Below the pieces are notes generated by a model. It ran no database searches. It saw only the letters and a program-made list of their open reading frames with translations, and was not told where the DNA came from. A stretch of 64,000 nt of DNA from Xiheimicrobium sp052034585 (lineage in GTDB: Bacteria; Myxococcota; Myxococcia; Myxococcales; Myxococcaceae): contig JBPOIJ010000105.1 of NCBI GenBank assembly GCA_052034585.1, positions 1 to 64,000 of the forward strand, written 5' to 3'. This document shows, one piece after another, positions 36,112-44,756 of this stretch (position 1 is its first letter; each line of letters opens with the position of its first letter). Position numbers and translations under genes: made by a program.

Positions 36112-38007
36112 ATGAGTGAGTCCAATGGGCTTCTCTTGCGCTACCGCCGGGTGCTGTCGGTGGTGGTGCACCTTGCGCTCTTCGCCGTCGCGCAGGCGGG
36201 TGCGTTCGCGCTCCGGTTCGAGTTCGCGATCCCCGCCGACTACCTGCAGCTCGCCTCGTTGTGGCTGGCGGTGAGCCTCGGCATTCACCTCGCCGTCTTC
36301 GCCGTCTTCGGAATGTTCTCGGGCATGTGGCGCTACACCGGCGCCAACGATCTGATCGCCCTCGCCAAGTCCTCGGCGCTCTCGACGCTCATCTTCGCGG
36401 GCTTCATCGTGCTCGGCGGCTACCGGAGCTACCCGCGCTCGATCCTCGTCATCGAGTTCCTGTTGACGATGATCCTCGTCGGTGGCCTGCGCTTCGGCGT
36501 TCGGTCGCTCTGGCAGTTGGCCGCGACGGTCGCCCAGAAGCGCGAGGGCAAGTCGAAGCGGGTGCTCATCGTCGGCGCGGGCGATGCGGGCGAGAACCTG
36601 GCGCGCGAGATGGTGAAGACCCATGGCGGGCGGTTCGAGCCGGTCGGCTTCGCAGACGACGCACCCAACAAGCGCGGCGCGCGCATTCACGGCATTCCGG
36701 TGCTGGGGACGATCGCCGACGTGCCGGAGCTGGTGAAGAAGCACGCGATCGAAGAAGTCGTGGTGGCGATCCCCTCGGCGACCGGGCGTGACATGCGTCG
36801 CATCCTCGAGGCGTGCAAGCCGTCGGGCGCGTCGGTGCGCACCATGCCGGGCATCGATCACCTCATCGAAGGCCGGGTGACGGTCAACCAACTGCGCAGC
36901 GTCAACATCGAAGACCTCCTGCGGCGTGAAGCCGTCTCGCTCGACATGGAGTCGATCTCGAAGCTCGTCGAGGGCCGGGTCGTGCTGGTGACGGGCGCGG
37001 GCGGGAGCATCGGCTCGGAGCTCTGTCGGCAGGTCGCGCGCTTCAAGCCTTCTCGGTTGGTGCTGGTCGAGCGGGCCGAGAACGCGCTGTTCGAGATTCA
37101 CCGGGAGCTGCTCGCGAAGAACGCCGAGGTCTCCGTCGCGCCGTGCATGGCCGATCTCTGCGACGAGCCCCGAATGCGGCGAGTCTTGATGGAGCACCGG
37201 CCGACGGTCGTCCTCCACGCCGCGGCGCACAAGCACGTGCCGATGATGGAGGAGAACCCCGGCGAGGCAGTGAAGAACAACGTCGGAGGGACGCGGCTCC
37301 TCGCCGACCTCGCGAGCGAGTACCAGGTCGAGCGCTTCGTGATGATCTCGACCGACAAGGGGGTCAACCCGACCTCGGTCATGGGCGCCACCAAGCGCGC
37401 GGCCGAGCTGTACATTCAGGGCCTGTCGCAGAAGAGCAAGACCCGCTTCGTGGCGGTGCGCTTCGGCAACGTGCTCGGCTCGGCGGGCTCGGTGATTCCC
37501 ATCTTCAAGGAGCAGATCGCGGCGGGCGGTCCAGTGACGGTGACCCACCCCGAGATGCGCCGGTACTTCATGACGATCCCCGAGGCGAGCCAGCTCGTCC
37601 TCCAGGCCGCCACCATGGGCAACGGCGGAGAGATCTTCGTGCTCGACATGGGTGAGCCGGTGAAGATCGTCGACCTCGCGAACGATCTCATCTCGTTGTC
37701 GGGCCTGGTGCCTGGCCGTGACGTGGAGGTCGTCTTCACCGGCCTGCGCCCCGGCGAGAAGCTCTTCGAGGAGCTCTCGACCCAGGAAGAGAACGCCGAG
37801 AAGACCCGGCACCCGAAGATCTTCATCGGCCGGTTGCCCTCGCGCCCCTACGACGAGGTCGCGGGCAAGGTGTCCGAGATGGTGAGCCGGGCCACGGGTG
37901 CCTCGCTGCGTGACGTCGTGGAGCGGCTGCGAGAGCTGATCCCCGAGTTCCAGCGGCCCAAGCCCGACGGCGGCGAAGTGATTCCGCTCCGTAGCCGCAC
38001 CAACTGA
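36112..38007 (+). CDS. pglF: UDP-N-acetylhexosamine 4,6-dehydratase (PglF/WbpM-like)
   Basis: I chose ATG 36112 (MSESNGLL) because the in-frame TTG 36082 lies inside an inverted repeat; the product is 631 residues. It has four or five membrane helices (about 13-125), a first nucleotide-binding domain (GAGDAG 155-160) and a second with TGAGGSIG (294-301). The catalytic stretch is STDKGVNPTSVMGATK (413-428), where Met 424 replaces the usual Tyr as in PglF, FlaA1 and WbpM. It makes the UDP-4-keto-6-deoxy sugar that feeds the PglE aminotransferase. Confidence 0.92.
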   Translation: MSESNGLLLRYRRVLSVVVHLALFAVAQAGAFALRFEFAIPADYLQLASLWLAVSLGIHLAVFAVFGMFSGMWRYTGANDLIALAKSSALSTLIFAGFIVLGGYRSYPRSILVIEFLLTMILVGGLRFGVRSLWQLAATVAQKREGKSKRVLIVGAGDAGENLAREMVKTHGGRFEPVGFADDAPNKRGARIHGIPVLGTIADVPELVKKHAIEEVVVAIPSATGRDMRRILEACKPSGASVRTMPGIDHLIEGRVTVNQLRSVNIEDLLRREAVSLDMESISKLVEGRVVLVTGAGGSIGSELCRQVARFKPSRLVLVERAENALFEIHRELLAKNAEVSVAPCMADLCDEPRMRRVLMEHRPTVVLHAAAHKHVPMMEENPGEAVKNNVGGTRLLADLASEYQVERFVMISTDKGVNPTSVMGATKRAAELYIQGLSQKSKTRFVAVRFGNVLGSAGSVIPIFKEQIAAGGPVTVTHPEMRRYFMTIPEASQLVLQAATMGNGGEIFVLDMGEPVKIVDLANDLISLSGLVPGRDVEVVFTGLRPGEKLFEELSTQEENAEKTRHPKIFIGRLPSRPYDEVAGKVSEMVSRATGASLRDVVERLRELIPEFQRPKPDGGEVIPLRSRTN

Positions 38008-38015
38008 GCGTCGCT

Positions 38016-38636
38016 TCAGGGAGCGGGAGTGCCCATGAACTCCGGCATCGTCGCGTGAGCACCGGCCGAGATCCCGGCGGGCCGAATGACTCGCCACGCC
38101 GTCAGCGCGAGGATCTTCGCGTCGAGCCACAGGCTCTGATGCTCGACGTACCAGACGTCGAGATCGAACTTCTCTTCCCACGACAACGAGTTGCGGCCCT
38201 TCACCTGCGCCCAGCCAGTGATGCCGGGCTTCACCTCGTGCCGCCTCGCCTGATGCGCGTTGTACCGAGGGAGGTACTGCATCATCAGCGGCCGGGGACC
38301 GACGAGGCTCATCTCGCCTTTGAGCACGTTCACCAACTGCGGCAGCTCGTCGATGGAGGCCTTGCGGAGGAACTGGCCCAGGGCCGTGAGGCGCGCGGCG
38401 TCGGTGCGTGGGTCGCCCTCGGCGCCCGGGACGCTCTTCATCGTGCGCAGCTTGTAGAGGACGAAGGGCTTGCCGTTGAGGCCCGGTCGCTCGTGCTTGA
38501 AGAGCACTGGCTTGCCCATCGTCGCCCGTACTGCCACCGCCGCAGTGGCCAAGACGGGAGCGCTCGCCACCAGCGTCGCGGTCGCTCCGGCGAGATCGAG
38601 GGCACGCTTGAGGAGGCTCGCGGGACGGCTCAACAC
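38016..38636 (-). CDS. pglC: Initiating phosphoglycosyltransferase (PglC-like)
   Basis: The 206-residue protein is a small monotopic phosphoglycosyltransferase: a re-entrant helix near residues 15-40, KLRTMKS, the catalytic Asp-Glu pair in SIDELPQL (96-97) and LVGPRPLM. It transfers a sugar phosphate to undecaprenyl phosphate, starting glycan assembly. Length and neighbours fit PglC, which uses UDP-di-N-acetylbacillosamine. It converges on the PglF-like gene with eight bases between stops. Confidence 0.92.
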   Translation of the reverse strand: MLSRPASLLKRALDLAGATATLVASAPVLATAAVAVRATMGKPVLFKHERPGLNGKPFVLYKLRTMKSVPGAEGDPRTDAARLTALGQFLRKASIDELPQLVNVLKGEMSLVGPRPLMMQYLPRYNAHQARRHEVKPGITGWAQVKGRNSLSWEEKFDLDVWYVEHQSLWLDAKILALTAWRVIRPAGISAGAHATMPEFMGTPAP

Positions 38637-38719
38637 GCGAAAGAGGTATCGAGCCAGTCGCGGCCTGTCAATGCGTCGGCTTGCGGCGGTCCTTCACCAG
38701 CACTACAGGCGGGCGCGCG

Positions 38720-39850
38720 ATGACTCCACGGCTCTACCTCTCTCCACCCCACATGGGCGCCGAAGAGCGAACCCTCTTGCTCGATGCGTTCGACTCCAAC
38801 TGGGTCGCTCCGCTCGGCCCTCACGTCGACGCCTTCGAGAAGGAGATGAGCGCGCGGCTGGGTGGGCTGCATGCGCTGGCGCTCTCGAGCGGCACCGGCG
38901 GGCTCCATCTGGCCTTGGAGTTGTTGGGCGTGGGGCGCGACGACGAGGTGCTGGTGTCGTCGCTCACCTTCGCCGCGAGCGCGAACCCGGTGACCTACCT
39001 CGGCGCGAAGCCCGTCTTCCTCGACTCCGAAGCCGCGACCTGGAACCTCGATCCCGACCTCTTGGCGGAGGAACTCGAGGCCTGCGCGAAGCGGGGCACG
39101 CTGCCGAAGGCGCTCGTGGTGGTCGATCTCTACGGGCAGTGCGCCGACTACGAGCGCATTCTGCCGATCTGCGAGCGGCACGGCGTGCCGGTGGTGGAGG
39201 ACGCGGCGGAGGCGCTGGGCGCGACGTTCCGAGGGCAAGCAGCAGGCTCCTTCGGCGCGATGGGCGTGCTCTCGTTCAACGGGAACAAGATCATCACCAC
39301 CAGCGGCGGCGGCATGCTGCTGTCGAAGAACAAGGCCTTCATCGACCAGGCGCGCTTCCTCTCGACCCAGGCGCGCGATCCCGCGCCGCACTACGAGCAC
39401 TCGCACATCGGGTACAACTACCGGCTGAGCAACCTGCTCGCTGGCGTTGGCCGCGGTCAGCTCCGGCTGCTCGACGAGCGGGTCAAGACGCGCAGAGCGA
39501 CCAACGCGTTCTATCGTCGGGCGCTCTCGGAGTTGCCTGGGATTGGTTTCCTCCCGCTCTCGGCGAAGGGCGAGTGGAACGCGTGGCTGTCGGTGATCAC
39601 CGTGGAGCCCAAGCTGTTCGGCACCGATCGAGAGGCCATTCGCCTCGCGCTCGAGAAGGAGAACATCGAGTCGCGGCCGGTGTGGAAGCCGATGCACCTG
39701 CAGCCGGTGTTCAAGGGGTGCCGCATGCGCGGAGGCGCAGTGTCGGAGGCGGCGTTCGAGAAGGGGCTCTGCCTGCCGAGTGGAACCGCGATGACTGACG
39801 GTGATCGTCAGCGCGTCGTCGAGGTGCTCCGCGCGCTGCATCGACGCTGA
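38720..39850 (+). CDS. pglE: UDP-4-amino-sugar aminotransferase (PglE-like)
   Basis: The 376-residue PLP enzyme starts MTPRLYLSPPHMG; an ATG 13 codons earlier exists but gives an unlike tail. It matches Campylobacter PglE closely by eye: SNWVAPLG, SFNGNKIITTSGGGML (PLP lysine 190), RFLSTQARD, HIGYNYRLSN, RPVWKPMH and CLPSGTAMT. It aminates the 4-keto sugar made by the PglF-like enzyme. A hexapeptide acetyltransferase (PglD), needed to finish bacillosamine, is not in this block. Confidence 0.93.
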   Translation: MTPRLYLSPPHMGAEERTLLLDAFDSNWVAPLGPHVDAFEKEMSARLGGLHALALSSGTGGLHLALELLGVGRDDEVLVSSLTFAASANPVTYLGAKPVFLDSEAATWNLDPDLLAEELEACAKRGTLPKALVVVDLYGQCADYERILPICERHGVPVVEDAAEALGATFRGQAAGSFGAMGVLSFNGNKIITTSGGGMLLSKNKAFIDQARFLSTQARDPAPHYEHSHIGYNYRLSNLLAGVGRGQLRLLDERVKTRRATNAFYRRALSELPGIGFLPLSAKGEWNAWLSVITVEPKLFGTDREAIRLALEKENIESRPVWKPMHLQPVFKGCRMRGGAVSEAAFEKGLCLPSGTAMTDGDRQRVVEVLRALHRR

Positions 39851-39853
39851 CGG

Positions 39854-40576
39854 CTACGGGCGCTTCTCTCGCAAGAGCAGGCTCGTGAGCAGCTCACAGT
39901 CGGGAGCGAGTCGTCGGCAGCGCTCGAGGAGCGGCGCGCGATCGTACGCGACTCGGTGCAGCTGCACGTCGACGGAGGCGCCGAGCTCGATGGTGACGTA
40001 GGCGGCGCGGGAATCTCCGTCGCGAGGTTGGCCGCACGAACCGACGTTCACGAGCCATCGGCCTGCCTGGTTGCGAACGAAGGGCCGGTGGGTGTGCCCC
40101 ATCACGACGAGATCGGCGTGCACGGTGTCGAAGCGCTCGAAGGCAGGGAAGTCTGGGTAGACGTACTCGTCGGCGGGTCGCCAGGGACTGCCGTGCACGT
40201 GGAGCAGGGTGCGGCCTTCGAGGCGGTGCTCGCGCGAGGTGGGCAGGCTCGAGAGGAAGTCGAGCTCTTCTGGCGTCAGCGCTGCTTCGGCCAGCTCGAG
40301 TGATGGGCCGTAGCGCGTTCGATACTCGGCGCGAGAGGGCACGTGGAGATCGCTCGGCTGAGCCCGGCCGAGGTGCGAGAGGAAGTAGAGATCGTGGTTG
40401 CCGGCGAGACACTGCGCGCCGAGCGAGCGCAACCGGCGGAGGATCGCCGGGCCGTCGAAGTAGTAGCCGAGGAGATCGCCTCCGAAGAGGAGCAGGTCGA
40501 CCGGGCCCATGTCCTCGAGGCAGGCCTCGAAGCCGTCGAGGTTGCCGTGCACGTCCGAGAGCACGCCGAGCTTCAC
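39854..40576 (-). CDS. Calcineurin-like metallophosphoesterase
   Basis: The 240-residue protein has the family metal-binding motifs SDVHGN (7-12), GGDLLG, GNHD and GHTHRP, as in YfcE or MJ0936-like phosphodiesterases. GTG 40576 overlaps the epimerase stop (GTGA), so it is the last gene of a three-gene operon. The substrate is unknown. Confidence 0.9.
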   Translation of the reverse strand: MKLGVLSDVHGNLDGFEACLEDMGPVDLLLFGGDLLGYYFDGPAILRRLRSLGAQCLAGNHDLYFLSHLGRAQPSDLHVPSRAEYRTRYGPSLELAEAALTPEELDFLSSLPTSREHRLEGRTLLHVHGSPWRPADEYVYPDFPAFERFDTVHADLVVMGHTHRPFVRNQAGRWLVNVGSCGQPRDGDSRAAYVTIELGASVDVQLHRVAYDRAPLLERCRRLAPDCELLTSLLLREKRP

Positions 40577-41442
40577 CGCGGCGCTCCGATGAGCTCGCGC
40601 AGCCCTTCGACGAGCGCGATGCCAGGCGAAACACCGAGCTCGACGCGCAGACGAGTCACCTCGACGTCCGCGCGGGAGGGCGTGCCTTCTTTCACGTCGA
40701 CGTCGTCACCCGAACGACCACACAGCTCGAGGGTGAGCTTCGCCAACTCGACGATGGGGATCTCTGCACCGGCGGCGACGTTGACGATGCCCTCGACCGA
40801 GGACGTCACTGCGGCGACCGTCGCGCGGGCCGCGTCACGCACGTGGAGGAAGTCGGCGTGCACGTGACGCATCACCGAGAGCCGCTTGCCGGCGCGGGCC
40901 GCGTCGATGAAGGCCGGCATCACTCCCGACCAGACCATGCCCGGGCCGTAGAGCGCGGAGTAACGGAGGGAGATGAAGGCGCGCTGCTTCGAGGCAGCGA
41001 TGGCGGCACAGAGGGCCTCGCCCGCGCGCTTCGAGATGGCGTACCCCGCGACCGGTCCGACTGGGAGCGCTTCGTCTCTCTCGGTGAGCGGCGCGGGCCA
41101 GGGGCGATTCACGACCGCGAGCGTCGAGCCATGCACGAGTCGCCGAGCGCCGCGGGCGAACGCCCAGTGCGCCACGTTCCCTGCGCCGATGGCGTTCGCT
41201 TCGAACATCGCCTCGTGCTCGGTGAGGGTGTCGGGCTTGGAGGGCACGCGCGCGGCGAGGTTCACGACGACGTCGAAGTCCCCGGGGACGTGATCGAGCT
41301 GCTTCGCGTCGGCGATGTCGGCGAGGTGATCAGCCGTGCTTCGTCCAATGGTGACGACGGCGTGACCGAGCGCGCGCAGTTGCTGCACCGTCTCGGTGCC
41401 GAGGAAGCCGGTGCCACCGAAGAGCGCGATGCGGAGGGTCAT
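40573..41442 (-). CDS. NAD-dependent epimerase/dehydratase (extended SDR)
   Basis: The 289-residue protein has the Rossmann motif GGTGFLG, the NLAAR segment and the catalytic YAISK. It overlaps both neighbours by four bases. It probably modifies a nucleotide sugar; the specific reaction cannot be told from sequence. Confidence 0.88.
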   Translation of the reverse strand: MTLRIALFGGTGFLGTETVQQLRALGHAVVTIGRSTADHLADIADAKQLDHVPGDFDVVVNLAARVPSKPDTLTEHEAMFEANAIGAGNVAHWAFARGARRLVHGSTLAVVNRPWPAPLTERDEALPVGPVAGYAISKRAGEALCAAIAASKQRAFISLRYSALYGPGMVWSGVMPAFIDAARAGKRLSVMRHVHADFLHVRDAARATVAAVTSSVEGIVNVAAGAEIPIVELAKLTLELCGRSGDDVDVKEGTPSRADVEVTRLRVELGVSPGIALVEGLRELIGAPR

Positions 41443-42488
41443 GACGAGCGGGGCGTGACGAAGCCCATCACCTCGGCGGAAGGGTGGTCGAGGGTGCCTT
41501 TCGCGGTGAAGCCCGAGAGCTGATCGGGCTGGACGAAGATGTCGGACCAGACACGGAGGACGGCGCCGGCACGCAGCGGTGGGCGGGTGATGGGAGCACC
41601 GGTGAGCAGGTTCTCGACGATGGCCTCGACCTCGTTGAAGCCGAACAGCGCGCGGAGCGGGGTGGTGCCGCTGAAGCGGGCGTTGATCTCGAAGACGACG
41701 GGCTCTCCGTTCTTCACCCGGAACTGGAAGTTCGACGGGCCCTCGACGCCGAGCGTCTTGGCGATCTGCGCGATGCGCGCTTCGTGACGATCGGATCCGT
41801 CATGGTAGGCGCGGAAGGTGTTGCCGTCGCGCAGGTCGCGTCGAAGCACCACCACGCCGCCGATCGAGCCGTCGGTCGCGCCCACGGCGCCGGCGGTGAA
41901 CTCACCTGGATCGTCGGGGAGGTATTCCTGAACGACGAGGTCGCTCGAGGGCGCGAGGATCGCTTCGAGATCGGCCGAGGTCTTGACGACGCGCGCGCCG
42001 ACCGAGCGGGCGCCACGGCGTGGCTTGGCGAAGAGCGGGAAGCCGGCGTCACGAGCGAGGGTGCGGCAGGCGTCGGCGTCGTTGGCGAGCGCGGTGCGAG
42101 GGAAGGGGAAGCCGTTCTCGCGGAGGAACTGCGCGGTGAGCCACTTGTCGTCGGCGATCTCCACCACCCGAGGACTCGCCACGACGACCTTGGTGCCGAG
42201 CTCGGCGAAGCGCGCCTTGTTCGCGGCGAAGAGCCCCAGCTCGACGTCGGTGCCGACGAAGAGGATCTCGATCTTCTCGGCGCGACAGAGCCGCTCGAGC
42301 GCGGGGATGAAGCCGGGGTCCTTGGCCAGGGGAATGGTGTGGGCGGTGTCTCCGAGCCAGTGGCCAGCCGCGCGGTGATCCGGGTCGGCGGTGACGAGGT
42401 GGGCCTTCCGCTTCATTTGGCGGAGCAGCCGGAGCGCGCCTTGGCCGACGAGGGCTCCGGCGCCAGTGACGAGAACGCGTACGCTCAT
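41439..42488 (-). CDS. ATP-grasp ligase (PylC/CarB-like)
   Basis: ATG 42488 gives 349 residues (MSVRVLVTGAGALVGQ). A Rossmann-like pre-ATP-grasp domain is followed by an ATP-grasp core with FPLFAKPRRGARSVG (ATP lysine), VVQEYLP and EINARFSGTTP (metal-binding Glu/Asn). It probably joins a carboxylate to an amine or carbamoylates a sugar. It is the first gene of the operon with the epimerase and phosphoesterase. Confidence 0.88.
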   Translation of the reverse strand: MSVRVLVTGAGALVGQGALRLLRQMKRKAHLVTADPDHRAAGHWLGDTAHTIPLAKDPGFIPALERLCRAEKIEILFVGTDVELGLFAANKARFAELGTKVVVASPRVVEIADDKWLTAQFLRENGFPFPRTALANDADACRTLARDAGFPLFAKPRRGARSVGARVVKTSADLEAILAPSSDLVVQEYLPDDPGEFTAGAVGATDGSIGGVVVLRRDLRDGNTFRAYHDGSDRHEARIAQIAKTLGVEGPSNFQFRVKNGEPVVFEINARFSGTTPLRALFGFNEVEAIVENLLTGAPITRPPLRAGAVLRVWSDIFVQPDQLSGFTAKGTLDHPSAEVMGFVTPRSS

Positions 42489-42600
42489 GGGCAATCAGGC
42501 TCTGTACCAGCTCGGACGGTGGGCATTCAGCCTTTTCCCGGGTTGGTTCGCTGGGGAAGACGGTGCGAGAGTCGCGGAGGCCGGTCGAGTGGGGGCACAC

Positions 42601-44739
42601 ATGAAGCGGGTCGCGCTGAGTGTTGGGTTCGTCGTGTTGACCGCGTGCGGTCCAACCGAGGGGCCTTGTCAGAAGGACACGGACTGCAAGGGGACGCGCG
42701 TCTGCCAGGCGGGGATGTGTGTCGAGCCATCGACGGGTGGTGGCACTTCGGGTGGCTCGACGGCTGGAGGCGCAACGGCTGGTGGCTCGACGGCTGGCGG
42801 TTCGTCAGCGGGTGGCTCGGCTGCTGGTGGCGCAACGGCTGGTGGCTCGACTGCGGGCGGCTCGACTGCGGGCGGCTCGACGGCAGGCGGCTCGACTGCG
42901 GGAGGTTCGACTGCGGGCGGTTCGACTGCGGGCGGCTCGACTGCGGGAGGTTCGACTGCGGGAGGTTCGACTGCGGGCGGCTCGACTGCGGGAGGTTCGA
43001 CTGCGGGCGGCTCGACTGCGGGAGGTTCGACTGCTGGCGGTTCGACTGCTGGCGGTTCGACTGCGGGCGGTTCGACTGCGGGCGGCTCGGCCGTGACTCC
43101 GTGGGATGGCGGGTGCAGCTGGAGCTTCCCAGCGCCCCAGGGCAACACGCTCGCGGCTGTCTGGGCGACCGGGCCAAGCGACGTCTGGGCCGTCGGCGCG
43201 AGCGGGACCATCGTTCACTCGACCGGCGTGATCTCCGCGGCGACCTCGTTCTTCCCAACGACAGCCGATCTCACCAGCATCTGGGGCTTCTCTTCGACGG
43301 ACATCTGGGTCGCTGGAGCGAACGGCACCGTCCTTCGTTGGAACGGCTCGGTGTGGTCGTCGCTGCCCACGGGGACGACCGACCGGATCAACGGCATCTC
43401 CGGCTCATCGTCGTCGGACGTGTGGATCGTCGGTGACTCGGGCTTGATGCGCCACTGGAACGGGACCAGTTGGTCGCCGACGGCCATCACCACCACCAAG
43501 CTGAACGCCGTCTGGAGCGGAGGCGCTTCGAACGTCTGGGTCGCCGGCGAAGGTGGCCTTCTCTTGCGCTACTCCGGAGCGTGGTCGTCCCCGTCCTCTG
43601 GCGCCTCGGTGGCGCTCAACGGCATCTTCGGCTCGACCACCGAGATCTTCGCGGTGGGGCCGAACAGCACGATCGTTCGGTGCGCGAATGGAGGCGCGCC
43701 CTCGTGCGCCTCGACCTCGCTGGGCATGCAGACGGACCTTCGCTCGGTGTGGGCGAGTGACGCCGTCGCCTACGCGGTCGGGACCAACGGGAGGATCTTC
43801 CGAAAGGTGACCTCGACCTGGGCGAATGACCCTTCGGGCCTGCTCATTCCCCACATCAATGGAGTCTGGGGCGTTGGGAACGACGCGTTCTCGGTGGGAG
43901 AGGGTGGCTTGATGATGGCTCGGCTCGGAGCAGCGGGCGGGTGGAGCGGCGCGCCGCGCTCGATCAAAGTGCATGGTGTCTGGGCCGCGTCGGCGACCGA
44001 CGTGTGGGCGGTCGATGCGTTCGGCTCGAAGCTGCGCTTCGCAGCGGGCTCCTGGTCGGGCGTCGATTCGAATGGGGCGACGCCGCTGCGGGCGATCGCG
44101 GGCCTCACTTCGACCGACATCTGGGCGGGCGGAGGGCAGGGGCTGATCATTCGTTGGAACGGCACGAGCTGGTCGACGGTCGCGAGTGGCGTCTCGTCGA
44201 CCATCGAGGCCATGGCCGCGGTGTCGTCGAGCGATGCGTGGGCGGCGGGCTCGAGCGCGCCGCTCCTTCGGTGGAACGGCGTGGTCTGGAACGTCGTGCC
44301 CGACATCGCCTCGCCCGAGTACGTGACGTCCTTCTACGTGCCGAACGGCTCCGAAGGCTGGGCCGCCGGGAGCAAAGTGTTTCGGTGGAATGGGAGCACC
44401 TGGACGCAGGCCGCGGGGCTCACCGGAGGAGTCGTCGGCGGGAGCTCGCCGAGTGACGTCTGGCTGCTCGGGACGACGGCCCAGCACTGGAACGGCTCCT
44501 CATGGAGCAGCGCGGCGACTGGCTATCCCGGAGTGGCCTCGGCGGTGTGGGTGGGGTCGCCGAGCGAGGCCTGGCTCGTCACGTTGAGCGGCCAGGTCGC
44601 CCGCTGGAATGGAGCGACGTGGGCGCGGGTGAGCGTGCCGACCTCGAAGGCGCTCACCAGCATCACCGCGACGGCGACCGACGTGTGGATTGGCGGAGGT
44701 GATGGGTCGTCGGCGGTCATCTTGCGCTGCACTCGCTGA
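42601..44739 (+). CDS. Repeat-bearing lipoprotein with beta-propeller domain
   Basis: The 712-residue protein has a lipoprotein signal (MKRVALSVGFVVLTAC), a small Cys module (CQKDTDCKGTRVCQAGMC, 23-40) and a Gly/Ser/Thr/Ala linker made of GGSTA units (about 50-160). The C-terminal domain repeats sequences like SSDVWIVGDSGLMRHWNGTSW every 40 or so residues and is probably a beta-propeller. Likely surface-exposed; the ligand is unknown. It is flanked by glycan genes but nothing links it to that pathway. Confidence 0.9.
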   Translation: MKRVALSVGFVVLTACGPTEGPCQKDTDCKGTRVCQAGMCVEPSTGGGTSGGSTAGGATAGGSTAGGSSAGGSAAGGATAGGSTAGGSTAGGSTAGGSTAGGSTAGGSTAGGSTAGGSTAGGSTAGGSTAGGSTAGGSTAGGSTAGGSTAGGSTAGGSTAGGSAVTPWDGGCSWSFPAPQGNTLAAVWATGPSDVWAVGASGTIVHSTGVISAATSFFPTTADLTSIWGFSSTDIWVAGANGTVLRWNGSVWSSLPTGTTDRINGISGSSSSDVWIVGDSGLMRHWNGTSWSPTAITTTKLNAVWSGGASNVWVAGEGGLLLRYSGAWSSPSSGASVALNGIFGSTTEIFAVGPNSTIVRCANGGAPSCASTSLGMQTDLRSVWASDAVAYAVGTNGRIFRKVTSTWANDPSGLLIPHINGVWGVGNDAFSVGEGGLMMARLGAAGGWSGAPRSIKVHGVWAASATDVWAVDAFGSKLRFAAGSWSGVDSNGATPLRAIAGLTSTDIWAGGGQGLIIRWNGTSWSTVASGVSSTIEAMAAVSSSDAWAAGSSAPLLRWNGVVWNVVPDIASPEYVTSFYVPNGSEGWAAGSKVFRWNGSTWTQAAGLTGGVVGGSSPSDVWLLGTTAQHWNGSSWSSAATGYPGVASAVWVGSPSEAWLVTLSGQVARWNGATWARVSVPTSKALTSITATATDVWIGGGDGSSAVILRCTR
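42751..43080 (+). repeat. Tandem 15-bp repeat encoding GGSTA (22 units)
   Basis: Twenty-two units of 15 bases run end to end, the first six with variants (GGATA, GGSSA, GGSAA) and the last sixteen all encoding GGSTA. Synonymous differences (GGCTCG or GGTTCG, GCGGGA or GCGGGC) alternate in places, suggesting duplication of a 30-base block. Because the unit is a multiple of three, copy-number change keeps the frame. Confidence 0.95.
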
Positions 44740-44756
44740 CCCGAGATAACCGCCTC

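Noticed and set aside
42751..43080. Possible CRISPR or IS-related repeat
   Set aside because: The units are 15 bases, directly adjacent without spacers, and in frame within a coding sequence.
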